DNA of 64,000 nt from Paludisphaera borealis (GTDB lineage: Bacteria > Planctomycetota > Planctomycetia > Isosphaerales > Isosphaeraceae), in contig NZ_CP019082.1 in NCBI RefSeq assembly GCF_001956985.1, forward strand, positions 5,828,001 through 5,892,000, given 5' to 3'. This document shows positions 42,126 to 54,268 of the stretch, in pieces (position 1 is the stretch's first letter; each line of letters opens with the position of its first letter). The notes under the pieces are model-generated. The model was not told the DNA's origin. It searched no databases and worked only from the letters and a program-made list of their open reading frames with translations. Made by a program: the position numbers and the translations under genes.

Positions 42126-45100
42126 TCAGTGATCCATGGCTTTCGGGCTCGCCAGGTTGCGGCGGATGAAGTCGACGATCAGCTTGTTGTAGTGGCCGCT
42201 TCCGATCCCGTGGCGCGAGCCGGGGTAGATCATCAGCTCGAAATCCTTGCCGGCGTCCTGGAGCGCCTGGACGAGCCGCATGGTGTTTCGCACCGAGACG
42301 TTGTCGTCGATTGCGCCGTGGATCAGCAGAAGCTTGCCCTTGAGGTTCTTGGCCGCGCCGACGACCGACGAGCCCTTGTAGCCGTCGGGGTTGTCTTGCG
42401 GCAGGCCCATGAGCCGCTCGGTGTAGATCGTGTCGTAGTCGTGCCAGTCGGTCACCGGGGCGCCGGCGATCCCGGCGGCGAAGAGGTCGCTGTGGGTCAT
42501 GGCGAAGGCGGTCATGTAGCCGCCGTAACTGTGGCCGGTCATGCCGATCCGACCGCCGTCGACGTACGGCTTCCGCTTCAGCCAGCCGATCGCGTCCTTG
42601 ATATCCTCAAGCTCCTGAACGCCCAGCTTCTTGTAGGCGGTCCAGGCCGAGACGGCGCCCTTGCCGCTGGCGGGCCGAGGATCGGCGCGGAAGACGATGA
42701 ACCCCTCGCCGGCCAGCGCCTGCTCCCAGAGCCGGCCGCCCGTCCACGTGTCGGTGACGGTCGGCGTGTGCGGTCCGCCGTAGGTCGTGAACCAGACGGG
42801 GTATTTCTTGTTCGCGTCGAAGTTCGGCGGCAGGATCAACTCGGCTTCCAGCACGAACCCGTCGCGGGCCGGGATCTGAAGCCGCTCGCGCGCGCCGAAG
42901 CGGTACTCCTTGAGCTTGTACACGGGGTTCGTGTCGATCGTCCGCACGAACCGGCCGTCGGCGGTGAAGAGCTTCGACTGCGACGGGGTCGTAAGGTCGG
43001 ACCACGTGGCCAGGTAATACCGCCCTTTGGGGCTGAACTCCGTCTGATAGCTTCCGGTCCCCGACGTGAGCCGTTCGACCGGACCGCCTGGCTTGACCCG
43101 GTAAAGCTGGGTCGCCATCGGGGCGTCCTTCGTGCCTGTAAACGTGATCCAGCCGGAATCCGCGTCGACGTGCTGGATAGCGCGGACTTCCCAGGGGCCT
43201 TCGGTGATCCGCTGCTTGAGGCCGCCGTCGGCCGCGTAATGGTAGATGTGCTTCCAGCCGTCGCGCTCGCTCAGCCAGAGGAACGAGCCGTCCTTGAGGA
43301 ACGTGATCGGCGGCTGGTCGGCGATCCACGCCTTGGTCGCGTCGCGAAACAGACGCTGGGGCTTGGACAGGGCGTCGGCGACGGGGATCTTGAGCAGGTC
43401 GAGCCAGGTCTGGACGCGATTCTGGACGTAGCTGTAGACCGCGGACGAGTCGGGCCACCAGCCGACGTCGCTGATCAGGAACGCCTCGGCCGAGTATTCC
43501 GAGAGGTCGGCCCACGCGATCGGCCCCCCCTGAGAGCCGACGACGCCGAGTTTGACGCGCGGATTCGGCTCGCCGGCGCGGGGGTACTTGTTGACCTCGA
43601 CCTTGCGCGGCGACTCGGTGTCGTCGAGCATCGTCAGCGTGCCGACCTCGGCGTCCTCGAACTCCATGAAGGCGATCTTCTTGGAATCGGGGCTCCACCA
43701 GAACGCCGACCACGAGCGGTTGAAGATCTCCTCGAAATAAACCCAGTCGGCCTCGCCGTGGCGGAGCGTGTCGCGACCGCCGGTCGTGAGCGCCCGCTCC
43801 TTCGGGTCGGCGACGTCGACGGCGTACAGGTCGTGATCGCGGACGAACGCCACCTGGCGGCCGTCGGGGCTGAACCGGGCTAGCGTCTCTTCGCCCGGAT
43901 GATCGGTCAGCCGCGCGCCCGCCGAGCCGTCCAGCGCGATGTAATAAAGGTCGTGGTCGTGCTGGAACACCAGCCCTTTGCGGGCCGGGTCGATCTCGCC
44001 CAGCAGCCGGCGCGCCAGGCCGGACGCGGTCGCGTCGTCGAGTCCCTTGATCCGCCGGAGCGACTGGAGAAGTTGATCGGAGGTGATGAACGGCTCGGAG
44101 CGGCCGGTGCGCGCCTCGACCTTCAAGACCGCGCCGTCGTGACGACGCAGCCAGTGTTCTTCGTCAAGCCAATTGACGGCGACCGGCGCCCCCGAGAACC
44201 AGCCGCCGCCGCGATGTCCGCCGGCCAACTCGAACGTGATGGGGAGGTCGCGCTTGCGCGTCTCGGCGAGCGGCTCGGCGGCGGTCGTCAGCAGCGGGGC
44301 CGGCTTCGGCAGACGGACCACGGGGAAATCGGCCGCGGCCTTGAGGCCGTCGAACTGCTTCCACGTCGCCAGCCCGTCCTCGGAGCGCGGTTCGAGCAGG
44401 TAGACCGCCAGGTCGCCGAGCGGCTGGGAGGTCTTGACCACCCGGGTTCCCGCCGGAATCCGCCGCGTCTCCTTGCGCGGCGTGACGCGTAGGTCGACGA
44501 CGTCCTGTCGATCCCAACTCGTCCCGGCCGGCTTGCCGACCTCGTCGATCCGGTACGCTTCGACGTCGAGATCGAGATCCTCGCGCAGCTCCTCGACGTC
44601 GAGGCCGTGGCGCTGGAGGGTTTCGATCGCCTGGCCGCGGTCCGCCGGGATCAGGTAGGCGAACGGCCGGGCGACGGTCTCGGCGATCGAGAATTCGTTC
44701 ATGACGGCGGCGGGATAATCCTTGGGCTCGTCGGTGCGGACGCGCTTGCCGTTCTCGTAGGTTTCGACGTAGCCGAGGATCGGCTCGGAGCTGTGCAGCG
44801 GCCTCGGCTCGGTGCGGATGGAGACCCGATCGTCGTCGCGCGGGGATTTGCCCGCCGCGACCACCTTCGTCTCGGCGTCGTCGAGCACCTTGCGGATCTC
44901 GTCCTTGTGGGACGACGCGATGTTCAGGGCCTCGCGGACGAAGTCGCGCGTCGCCAGCACGCGCGTCTTGTACGGGGCGTGGGCGTAGGCTTCCGACAGA
45001 ATTCCGATCCGGTTCCGCAGCCCGAAGTAGTTCGTGCTGTAGCGGCCCTCGGCCGGGAAGCTGGTCCAGTGGGTGTGGTCGCCGTCGAAATTGCCGTAAT

Positions 45101-45866
45101 AGTAGGCTCGCAGCCCCGTCGCCTTCTCGAAGGCCGCGTCGAGCGCGGGGATGAAACGATAGCGCGAGTACTCGATGACGCCCGCGTCGCCGTTCGGGTT
45201 GCGAGGGCCCTCGTAGGTGATCGTATAACGATGATGCGACCCGTTCGTGGTGTGCGTGTCGATGAACAGATGCGGCTTCCAGGTGTTGAAGAAGCCGACG
45301 ATCGCCCGGGTTTCGGGGGCTTCGAGCTTGATGAAGTCGCGGTTCAGGTCGAGGCCGCGCGCATTGCCGCGCTCGCCCATCCCTTCCTCGGGGCCGACCT
45401 GGCCGGGCCGGTTGGTCTTCGACACCCGCTCATTGCCGTCGGCGTTGATGATCGGGGCAAACGCCACGATCACGTTCTTCAAGATCGGGTGGTGAGGCGC
45501 GCTCAGCAGCTCGCGGGCGAGCATCGGCAGCGCCTCCTTGCCGCAGACCTCGCCGCCGTGGATGTCGCCGATCACGAAGACGACGAGCCTGCCGTCGCGC
45601 GCCGCGTCGGCGGGCGACTTGACGGGCGGATCGGCGAGAATCAGGAGGGGCAGGGGACGCCCCTCGACCGATTTGCCCAGCTCGGTGTAATGAGCGTTCG
45701 GCGACGACTTGGCGAGTTCCCGGCACAGCGCGACGACGTCGGCGTGCCGGGCCGTGGCCTTGTATTCGGTCCGCTCGGCGACCGTCCGGAGCGCATCGGC
45801 CGGCGGCGAAGGGACCTGGGACACGAGGGGCAGCAGCACCGTCACCAGGCTCGACAGAGATAGCAT
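42126..45866 (-). CDS. secreted M14 carboxypeptidase - S9 dipeptidyl-peptidase IV fusion
   Basis: This 1246-residue protein joins two peptidases. After a signal peptide (about 1-18), an M14-type zinc carboxypeptidase domain shows H103/E106 (DIHGGE), R176 (LDLNRD), H205 (DTHTTN) and E292 (GILSEAYAHA). A DPP4-type beta-propeller follows from about 590 (FLWLSERDGWKHIY), then an S9 catalytic domain with S1113 (GHSYGG), D1187 (GAIDDNV) and H1219 (GSRHG). The ATG at 45866 gives the signal peptide; 45959 would precede it with 31 residues. It likely trims extracellular peptides from both ends. Confidence 0.88.
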   Translation of the reverse strand: MLSLSSLVTVLLPLVSQVPSPPADALRTVAERTEYKATARHADVVALCRELAKSSPNAHYTELGKSVEGRPLPLLILADPPVKSPADAARDGRLVVFVIGDIHGGEVCGKEALPMLARELLSAPHHPILKNVIVAFAPIINADGNERVSKTNRPGQVGPEEGMGERGNARGLDLNRDFIKLEAPETRAIVGFFNTWKPHLFIDTHTTNGSHHRYTITYEGPRNPNGDAGVIEYSRYRFIPALDAAFEKATGLRAYYYGNFDGDHTHWTSFPAEGRYSTNYFGLRNRIGILSEAYAHAPYKTRVLATRDFVREALNIASSHKDEIRKVLDDAETKVVAAGKSPRDDDRVSIRTEPRPLHSSEPILGYVETYENGKRVRTDEPKDYPAAVMNEFSIAETVARPFAYLIPADRGQAIETLQRHGLDVEELREDLDLDVEAYRIDEVGKPAGTSWDRQDVVDLRVTPRKETRRIPAGTRVVKTSQPLGDLAVYLLEPRSEDGLATWKQFDGLKAAADFPVVRLPKPAPLLTTAAEPLAETRKRDLPITFELAGGHRGGGWFSGAPVAVNWLDEEHWLRRHDGAVLKVEARTGRSEPFITSDQLLQSLRRIKGLDDATASGLARRLLGEIDPARKGLVFQHDHDLYYIALDGSAGARLTDHPGEETLARFSPDGRQVAFVRDHDLYAVDVADPKERALTTGGRDTLRHGEADWVYFEEIFNRSWSAFWWSPDSKKIAFMEFEDAEVGTLTMLDDTESPRKVEVNKYPRAGEPNPRVKLGVVGSQGGPIAWADLSEYSAEAFLISDVGWWPDSSAVYSYVQNRVQTWLDLLKIPVADALSKPQRLFRDATKAWIADQPPITFLKDGSFLWLSERDGWKHIYHYAADGGLKQRITEGPWEVRAIQHVDADSGWITFTGTKDAPMATQLYRVKPGGPVERLTSGTGSYQTEFSPKGRYYLATWSDLTTPSQSKLFTADGRFVRTIDTNPVYKLKEYRFGARERLQIPARDGFVLEAELILPPNFDANKKYPVWFTTYGGPHTPTVTDTWTGGRLWEQALAGEGFIVFRADPRPASGKGAVSAWTAYKKLGVQELEDIKDAIGWLKRKPYVDGGRIGMTGHSYGGYMTAFAMTHSDLFAAGIAGAPVTDWHDYDTIYTERLMGLPQDNPDGYKGSSVVGAAKNLKGKLLLIHGAIDDNVSVRNTMRLVQALQDAGKDFELMIYPGSRHGIGSGHYNKLIVDFIRRNLASPKAMDH

Positions 45867-46021
45867 CGCCGCGTAATCCTCAATAGACCGATCCTCGCGC
45901 GGAACGCGGAGGATGACGAGTCGGACCCCATGGAGAGATTTCCAAGGTATCCGACCCATTCTCCCGATGCGAGCGCGAACACCGGCTTGGGATCATCTTA
46001 CGCGGCGGCGATCGTCGTCGC

Positions 46022-46774
46022 TCAGGCGGCCGGCTTCGGGAGTCGGCGCGAGGCGGCGGCGGCCGTAGCGAGGCCGATGGCGATCAGGCTGAGGGCCGAA
46101 GGCTCGGGCACGACGGGGGCGGCGCCCGCCGTGACCCAACGTGCGTCGTCGAGGCCCAGGACGTCGCCGGTGTCGTCCGCCTGCACGGTCAGGGTGATGC
46201 TGAGGATCAACCGTCCCGCGTCGGTGAACCCAAGAAACTGGGAGCCCCCGACGTTGAAACCCTCGTTGGGTATCGCGATCGTCTGCGACGTGCCGTCGTT
46301 GAACGTCACGGTCTCGCCGTCAAGCTCGACGCCGGTCAGATAAGCGCCGAACGCCTGAATCCCCTGGGCGAATGTGAATGTCAGCGTTCCACCCACGAGC
46401 TGGACGAACTTACTGCCGCCGGGGGTCGTGTTGTAGCCGTAGAGGCTGTCAGGGGTGCTGTACGGCGCGTTGGCGATGGTCTGCGGAAACCCATTGATGT
46501 CCTGACCATTCATGGAAACGCCGGGCGCGATGGTCAGGTTCGTGAACGAGCCGAGCGGGGCGGACTCGAAATCGACCAGCGTCGTTGAGCCCAGGAGGGC
46601 CGCCGCGGAATCGAAGCTGGCCGCCGCGGCGTCGGAATTCGGGCGAGGATCGGTCGACTTCGCGCCCACATCGAGGCCCGAAAAAATCACCAGCGCGGCG
46701 TCGACGCGGGGGGAGAAGCTGAGAATCGCCAGGGAGCACAGAGTAATCGTTCGGAGGTGAACAAGTCGTACCAT
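46022..46774 (-). CDS. PEP-CTERM sorted exported protein
   Basis: This 250-residue protein has a signal peptide (MVRLVHLRTITLCSLAILSF) and a C-terminal PEP-CTERM signal: VVPEPSALSLIAIGLATAAA then RR. The middle is beta-rich (LTFTFAQGIQAFGAYLTGVELDG, VTFNDGTSQTIAIPN), as in proteins displayed or exported by exosortase systems. An alternative start at 46789 adds 5 residues. The exosortase is not in this window. Confidence 0.87.
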   Translation of the reverse strand: MVRLVHLRTITLCSLAILSFSPRVDAALVIFSGLDVGAKSTDPRPNSDAAAASFDSAAALLGSTTLVDFESAPLGSFTNLTIAPGVSMNGQDINGFPQTIANAPYSTPDSLYGYNTTPGGSKFVQLVGGTLTFTFAQGIQAFGAYLTGVELDGETVTFNDGTSQTIAIPNEGFNVGGSQFLGFTDAGRLILSITLTVQADDTGDVLGLDDARWVTAGAAPVVPEPSALSLIAIGLATAAAASRRLPKPAA

Positions 46775-46990
46775 TATTGGGCCAGCCATGGGAAAAAGTG
46801 AAGCGCTTCCGTGCGATCGCGACCGCGTCCCGACACGCTACTCTGCATTGATGGAGAATCAGGCGATCCTCGAATCGTAGCCAGAGCGATTCGAGGCCGC
46901 AACGGAATTGATTGAAAAAAAACCAGGGGCGCCGTGTCGTGTTGTATTCAAGAAACGCGGACCGCCGCGGTTCGGCGGCCCGCCGGTGGC

Positions 46991-49138
<2,148 letters not shown>

Positions 49139-49223
49139 GATGGTTTTGGGCCCTTGTTTGTGAAATTCTTTACGTCGTTCGTCAGGCGAGAACGTGTTAT
49201 CGCATTGGCAAACGTTTTCCTCT

Positions 49224-49312
49224 CGGAATACAAGCCCGAAGCGCCAGCGAGTGCATGGTATTCGAGTGCTCGACTGGAAATGCACTCGCTGGCGCTTCGG
49301 GCTTGTATTCCG
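49224..49312. repeat. inverted repeat, family 2, copy B
   Basis: Arms 49224-49256 and 49280-49312 (33 bases each, CGGAATACAAGCCCGAAGCG...) are exact inverted copies around a 23-base loop. It lies downstream of the acyl-CoA dehydrogenase gene and upstream of the prolyl oligopeptidase start. Confidence 0.95.
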
Positions 49313-49333
49313 AGGGCAAAGGGCTCATCCCGG

Positions 49334-51124
49334 CTACCGTCGCAGCACCGTGCGGGCGGCTTCGAGGGTCTCGCGGTCGTGGTTTTTGTGGATTCCGCGG
49401 AGGGCGTCGTCGAACCGTTTGCCGGCCATGCGGAGGTACAACTCGGCGGCGGCTCGTTCGTCGTCGCGGGCGGCATGCAGGGAAAGCGCCGAGTCGATCC
49501 GCGCGAGGGTGCATGCCGAGGTCGTCAGCGCGATGGCCGCGTCGGCGATCCGTTCGAGGATCAACTGGCGGTCGAGGACCGACTCCCGGTGCGTGATCAG
49601 CACGCGCTCGACGACCCTGCCGAAGACGCTCACGCGGCGGGCGAGCCCCTGGGCGGCGGGGCGAAGCATCGGCGTGACGACCGGCACGTCGGGCGTTTTC
49701 ACCATGTGCTTCACGTGCTGGCTGGCGAACGACCAGAACGTCGGCAGGAACCGGCTGGGCTTCTTGAGCCCCTCCAGCGTGACCTTCAAACCCTCGGCGA
49801 CGTCGCGCATGCCGACGAGCGCGATGAACGACAGCAACACCTCGTTGGCGCCCTCGCCGATCGTGTTGATCCGGGCGTCGCGCATCAGCCGTTCGTACGG
49901 CTCGTCGGTGAAATAGCCTTGGCCGCCGTAAACCTGGAGCGTCTCGTAAACCCCTTGCCAGAGGGCGTCGGTCGAGAAGACCTTGAGGATCGCCGTTTCG
50001 AGCATGTAATCCTCGCCGCCTCGGTCGATCAAGGCGGCGGTCTCATAAGTCGTCGCCTCCATCGCGTAGGCCACGGCGGCGAGGTATGCGAGCTTCTTGC
50101 GGACGAGTTCCAGGTCGGCCAGCGGCCGGCCGAACTGGCGGCGCTCCTTGGCGTGGCGGACGGCCGCGTCGAGGCAGAATTTCGCCAGACCGGTACAGCT
50201 CGCGCCGAACGTGGTGCGGCCGAAGTCGAGGACCGTCAGCCCGACCTTCAGCCCCTTGCCGACGGGTCCGAGGATGTTCGCGGCCGGCACCGGCATGTCG
50301 TGGAACGCCAGCTTGGCCGTCGCCGTGCCTCGAATGCCGCACTTCCCCATCCGCGCCTCGACGACCTCGAAGCCCGGCATGTCGGGCGTGACCAAGAACG
50401 CCGTGATCTTCGAATCGCCCCCCTTCGGATCGGGCGTGCGGGCCATGACCGTGAGCACGTCGGCGATGGCGCCGTTGGTGATATAACGCTTCGTTCCGTT
50501 CAAAATATACGTCTTGCCGTCGGCACTCGGCACGGCCGTCGTCTGGACATTGGAGGCGTCAGAGCCGGCCTGCTCCTCAGTCAGCGCGAACGCCGCGAGC
50601 TTGTCGCCGCTGGTGAGCGCCGGCAGCCATTTTGCCTTCTGCTCGGTGGTGCCGAAGAGGATCAGCGCCCGGATGCCGATCGAGTGGTGGGCGTTGATGA
50701 ACACGGCCGTCGACGCGCAGTGGCCGCCGATCACCTCCATGATCCGGCAATAGCCTTGTTGTGAGAACCCCCGGCCGCCGAACTCGACCGGCGCGGTCAT
50801 CCCGAGCACGCCCAGCTCGGCCAGGCCGTGGACGACCGATCGAGGGATGTCGGCCTCTCGATCGATGGCGGCGGCGTCGATCCGCGCGTCGGCGAACGCC
50901 CGGACGGCCGCCACGGCCTTGTCGACCTCGGCCCGGTCGGTCGCCGAGAGCGCCGGATACGGGAACAGCGACGCGCCGTGGAATTCGCCCCGGAACAGGG
51001 CGCGGGCGAACCCGCCGTGCCCGGGTGCCGACTCGGTCAATTCCTCGGCCTGGCGGATCTGCTTGGCGCGGAGCGCGTCCGCGGCGGAAACCTGCGTGGT
51101 GGGCTCGGGCGCGTCGATCGACAT
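49334..51124 (-). CDS. acyl-CoA dehydrogenase (VLCAD-like)
   Basis: This 596-residue flavoenzyme catalyses the first step of fatty-acid beta-oxidation. The length and C-terminal extension (from about 420) fit the VLCAD/ACAD9 group rather than short-chain members. Motifs are AFALTEEQAGSDASN, YITNGAIADVLTV, RRQFGRPLADLELVRKKLAY and the catalytic region TIGEGANEVL. The ATG at 51124 follows AAAAAAAGGGGTC. It would work with the enoyl-CoA hydratase at 51731, although they are on opposite strands. Confidence 0.93.
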   Translation of the reverse strand: MSIDAPEPTTQVSAADALRAKQIRQAEELTESAPGHGGFARALFRGEFHGASLFPYPALSATDRAEVDKAVAAVRAFADARIDAAAIDREADIPRSVVHGLAELGVLGMTAPVEFGGRGFSQQGYCRIMEVIGGHCASTAVFINAHHSIGIRALILFGTTEQKAKWLPALTSGDKLAAFALTEEQAGSDASNVQTTAVPSADGKTYILNGTKRYITNGAIADVLTVMARTPDPKGGDSKITAFLVTPDMPGFEVVEARMGKCGIRGTATAKLAFHDMPVPAANILGPVGKGLKVGLTVLDFGRTTFGASCTGLAKFCLDAAVRHAKERRQFGRPLADLELVRKKLAYLAAVAYAMEATTYETAALIDRGGEDYMLETAILKVFSTDALWQGVYETLQVYGGQGYFTDEPYERLMRDARINTIGEGANEVLLSFIALVGMRDVAEGLKVTLEGLKKPSRFLPTFWSFASQHVKHMVKTPDVPVVTPMLRPAAQGLARRVSVFGRVVERVLITHRESVLDRQLILERIADAAIALTTSACTLARIDSALSLHAARDDERAAAELYLRMAGKRFDDALRGIHKNHDRETLEAARTVLRR

Positions 51125-51212
51125 GACGATGACCCCTTTTTTTGTCGAGGCCGACCTCCTCAAGAGCCGAAACCGAAGAAGAGGGGAGGCCGATGATTCC
51201 CCGACATGTGTT

Positions 51213-51650
51213 TCAATCGGAATGTGATGCAGTCATGTTCGGTTTGCCCGGCTTGCCGGCGCCGATCGATCCGAAATAGCCGGTCGCGCAGTCCTTGCCG
51301 AACAGGTAAGCGAAAAAGGCGCCGCCGGGGATCATCAAGAGCGTGACTGTGTTCAGGTGAGAGAGTTTGGATAAAAAATAACCGAGGCTCGGGTGGTTCT
51401 CGAACGGGAAGAGCCACCACTCGATGAACACGCCCAGGCCCAGCGCGGCGATCGCGCAGGCCACGCCTCGCGGCGTCGACGGGTGGCGGGCCAGAAACCC
51501 GCAGCCGAGCCCGAGCATCGCCCCGGGGATCATCATCCCGTAAAATCCACGGTGATAAATCCACAGGAACGTGTAATATCCCAGGATCGCGCCCAGCGTC
51601 GCGCCGACTAGGCCCAGGAGGTTGCTGGCGATCCGGCTGGATGAAGTCAT
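51213..51650 (-). CDS. hypothetical four-helix membrane protein
   Basis: This 145-residue protein has four predicted membrane segments (about 10-30, 36-54, 62-82, 100-118), with GMMIPGAMLGLGCGFLARHP and LLMIPGGAFFAYLFG as repeated GxMxxG-like turns. No homologue is recognised. The two MIPG motifs suggest an internal duplication of two-helix units. It is divergent from the enoyl-CoA hydratase gene by 80 bases. Confidence 0.75.
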   Translation of the reverse strand: MTSSSRIASNLLGLVGATLGAILGYYTFLWIYHRGFYGMMIPGAMLGLGCGFLARHPSTPRGVACAIAALGLGVFIEWWLFPFENHPSLGYFLSKLSHLNTVTLLMIPGGAFFAYLFGKDCATGYFGSIGAGKPGKPNMTASHSD

Positions 51651-51730
51651 TTCGGTCCGACTCCCGGTGGTGATGGCGTGGATTCTTTACCCCCCTTCGG
51701 AAATCATAACGCTCAGGAGAGGCAAAGACC

Positions 51731-52603
51731 ATGACCGTAGATACGACTCGAACGGCCTGGCGGTGCGATCGCGGCGAGGACGGAATCTGGACGCTCTGGT
51801 TCGATCAACCGGGCAAGTCCCACAACATCCTCACCGCCGACGCCTTCAACGAGCTGGACGACCGCCTTGCCGAGATCGAGGAAGACGACTCGGTGCGCGG
51901 GGTCTTGATCCGCAGCGCCAAGGAGGCCGGCTTCTGCGCCGGGGCCGACCTTCGGACCATCCAGCAATCGCGTTCCGCCGCCGACGTCGAGGCCTACCTG
52001 CGGCGGGGGATCGAGGTTTTCGATCGGCTCGCCCGGCTCGACCCGCCCACCACGGCCGTCTTGCACGGCGTCTGCCTCGGCGGCGGCTTCGAACTGGCGC
52101 TGGCCTGCCAGCACCGCGCGGCGTTGGCCTCGCACACGGCCCTCCAGCTTGGCACGCCCGAAGTTCACCTCGGCCTGATCCCCGGCTGGGGCGCCATCGA
52201 GCACCTCACGCGGCTGCTCGCCCCCAAGGACGCGCTCGATCTGCTGCTGTATGGCAACCCGATCGGCTTTCTTCACGCCAAGTCGCAAGGCGCAGTCGAC
52301 CGCCTGGTCTCGCACGACGAACCGGAACGGCTCACCGAGACCCTGACTCTCGCCCCCGCGCCGGAGCGCCCGTTCCTCGCCGAGATCTGGAACGACGAGC
52401 TCGATTTCGCCCGAGCCAAGCTGGCCCAGCAGCCGGTCGGCTTCCCCGAAGCCCAGGCGGCGATCCTCGAAGTCATCGAGATCGACCTCGCCGAAGGCCC
52501 CGAAGCCGCCCGCGAAGCCACGATCGAGCGGCTCGTCGAGCTGATGCTCAGCGAGCCCTCGCGGCACGCGATCGACGAGTTCTTCCATCGCGCCCGAGGC
52601 TGA
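51731..52603 (+). CDS. enoyl-CoA hydratase/isomerase family protein
   Basis: This 290-residue crotonase-fold protein has the oxyanion-hole motifs AGFCAGADLRTI and LHGVCLGGGFELALAC, then GLIPGWGAIEHLTRLL. The pattern is closest to the hydratase part of FadB/FadJ, here without the dehydrogenase domain. GAGAGGCAAAGACC precedes the ATG. A catalytic Glu pair is present only in part (TPEVHLGLIPG), so hydratase versus isomerase activity is undecided. Confidence 0.9.
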   Translation: MTVDTTRTAWRCDRGEDGIWTLWFDQPGKSHNILTADAFNELDDRLAEIEEDDSVRGVLIRSAKEAGFCAGADLRTIQQSRSAADVEAYLRRGIEVFDRLARLDPPTTAVLHGVCLGGGFELALACQHRAALASHTALQLGTPEVHLGLIPGWGAIEHLTRLLAPKDALDLLLYGNPIGFLHAKSQGAVDRLVSHDEPERLTETLTLAPAPERPFLAEIWNDELDFARAKLAQQPVGFPEAQAAILEVIEIDLAEGPEAAREATIERLVELMLSEPSRHAIDEFFHRARG

Positions 52604-52608
52604 TTGCT

Positions 52609-52728
52609 CCGAGCCCCCGAAATACAAGCCCGATGCGCAAGCGAGTGCATTCCCAGCCAAAGGGCTGAATCAGCAAACGCAAAACCATGCACTCGCTTGC
52701 GCATCGGGCTTGTATTTCGAGGGCTCGG
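52609..52728. repeat. inverted repeat, family 2, copy C
   Basis: Arms 52609-52650 and 52687-52728 (42 bases each) are inverted copies with a single mismatch. They contain GATGCGCAAGCG where copy B has GAAGCGCCAGCG, and the other arm carries the matching change. The element fills the gap between the convergent hydratase and ammonium transporter genes. Confidence 0.95.
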
Positions 52729-52736
52729 GAGTCACT

Positions 52737-53981
52737 TTATGCCCCCAGCCGCTCGCCTTCGCCGAGGATGTAGCCGCGCTGGCCGTGCTCGGCGAGGTCG
52801 AGGCCGAGTTCTTCGTCTTCGGGGCTGGCGCGGAGGCCGAGCAGGCGATCGACGGCGATCAAGAGGCCGGCGGTGACGACGAACGTGTACGCGACGACGA
52901 CCCCGGCGCCGACGAACTGGACGGCGATCAGGTCGGCGTTCCCCTGGAACAGCCCGACGACCTCGGCGTCGATCGCGGGGTCGGCGAGCAGGCCGACGGC
53001 CAGCAGCCCCGCGACGCCGCCGACGCCGTGGACCCCGAACACATCGAGTGAATCGTCGTAGCTGAGCCTCCGCTTGGCCGCGACGGCGGCGTAGCAGAGC
53101 GCCGAGACCACCAGGCCGATCGCCGACGCGCCCAGGGGCGTCACGTAGCCCGCCGCGGGCGACACGCCCACCAGCCCGGCCACCGCGCCGGTGCATGTTC
53201 CCAAGAGCGTCACTTTCCCCTTCTGCAACTGTTCGATCAGCGACCAGGCGATCATCCCCGCGCCGCCGCCGAGGATCGTCGCCGCCAGGGCCGCGATCAT
53301 CGAGGGAGAGACTTTCCAGGCGTGGGCCGTGTTCAGGCCGATCCAGCCGAACCAGAGCAAGCCCGACCCGATCGCCGTCAGCGTGAGGTTGTGCGGATGG
53401 AGGTTCTCGGAGTCGAGCCCGCGCCGCTTGCCCAGGATCAGCGCGCAGCAGAGCGCGGCGACCCCCGCCGTCGCGTGGACGACCAGCCCTCCGGCGAAAT
53501 CATGGACGCCCAGCTTCTTGAGCCAGCCGTCCGGCGCCCAGACCCAGTGCGCGACCGGATCGTAAACGAGCGTCGTCCAGCCGAGAATGAAGACCGTCAT
53601 CGGGCCGAACCGCACCCGCTCGACCACCGCGCCGGAGATCAACGCCGCCGCGAACACCGCGACCGTCAGCTCGAACAGCAAGAAGACCGGCTGCGGGATC
53701 GTCGCGGCGAAATCCGCGTCCGGCGCGAACGAGAAGCCGAGCATCGCCCCGCCCGGCACGCCGATCCAACCCCCCGCCGCGCCGCGCCCGAACGCCAGCC
53801 CGTGCCCCACCACCAGCCACTGCAACGCGACGGCGCCCAGCAGGATGAAACAGCCCTGAAACGTCGCCAGCACGTTCTTGCGCCGGACCATCCCGCCGAA
53901 GAACAGACCCAGCGCGGGAGTCATCAGCATGACCAGCGCGGTACAGAAGACCACGAGCAACGTATCGACCGGACTGATCAT
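52737..53981 (-). CDS. amtB: ammonium transporter
   Basis: This 414-residue AmtB-type channel has about 11 membrane helices. Typical motifs are PALGLFFGGMVRRKNVL, the twin-histidine positions in GLVVHATAGVAAL and FGVHGVGGVAGLL, and DSENLHPHNLTLTAIG. The C-terminus (DEELGLDLAEHGQRGY) is the cytosolic tail that contacts PII proteins in relatives. The ATG at 53981 has GGTGGAG 8 nt upstream; a start at 54050 would add 23 polar residues. No glnK lies beside it. Confidence 0.94.
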   Translation of the reverse strand: MISPVDTLLVVFCTALVMLMTPALGLFFGGMVRRKNVLATFQGCFILLGAVALQWLVVGHGLAFGRGAAGGWIGVPGGAMLGFSFAPDADFAATIPQPVFLLFELTVAVFAAALISGAVVERVRFGPMTVFILGWTTLVYDPVAHWVWAPDGWLKKLGVHDFAGGLVVHATAGVAALCCALILGKRRGLDSENLHPHNLTLTAIGSGLLWFGWIGLNTAHAWKVSPSMIAALAATILGGGAGMIAWSLIEQLQKGKVTLLGTCTGAVAGLVGVSPAAGYVTPLGASAIGLVVSALCYAAVAAKRRLSYDDSLDVFGVHGVGGVAGLLAVGLLADPAIDAEVVGLFQGNADLIAVQFVGAGVVVAYTFVVTAGLLIAVDRLLGLRASPEDEELGLDLAEHGQRGYILGEGERLGA

Positions 53982-54268
53982 CGAGCGAAACTCCACCAGG
54001 ATGCTGGACGGCCGAATCCGACCCGGTGAGAGGACGCGGGCGACACTCATCTTAGCGATCGGCGTGAGCGTGGGAAGATAGGCACGTTGGGTCTTGATGA
54101 TTCGTCCCCATCGGAGAGGGTTGACGACGTCGTCTGAACGCGTCGCTTATGGAGGCAAAATTTACAATCCGGAATCTTCCTCTTGGTTTTCTTGGAGGAA
54201 TCGGCAAAGTCCTGTCGAGGAATCAGGTGATGACCGTCGATCTCGGGTTGCTCCGAGTTGAGGGGACC

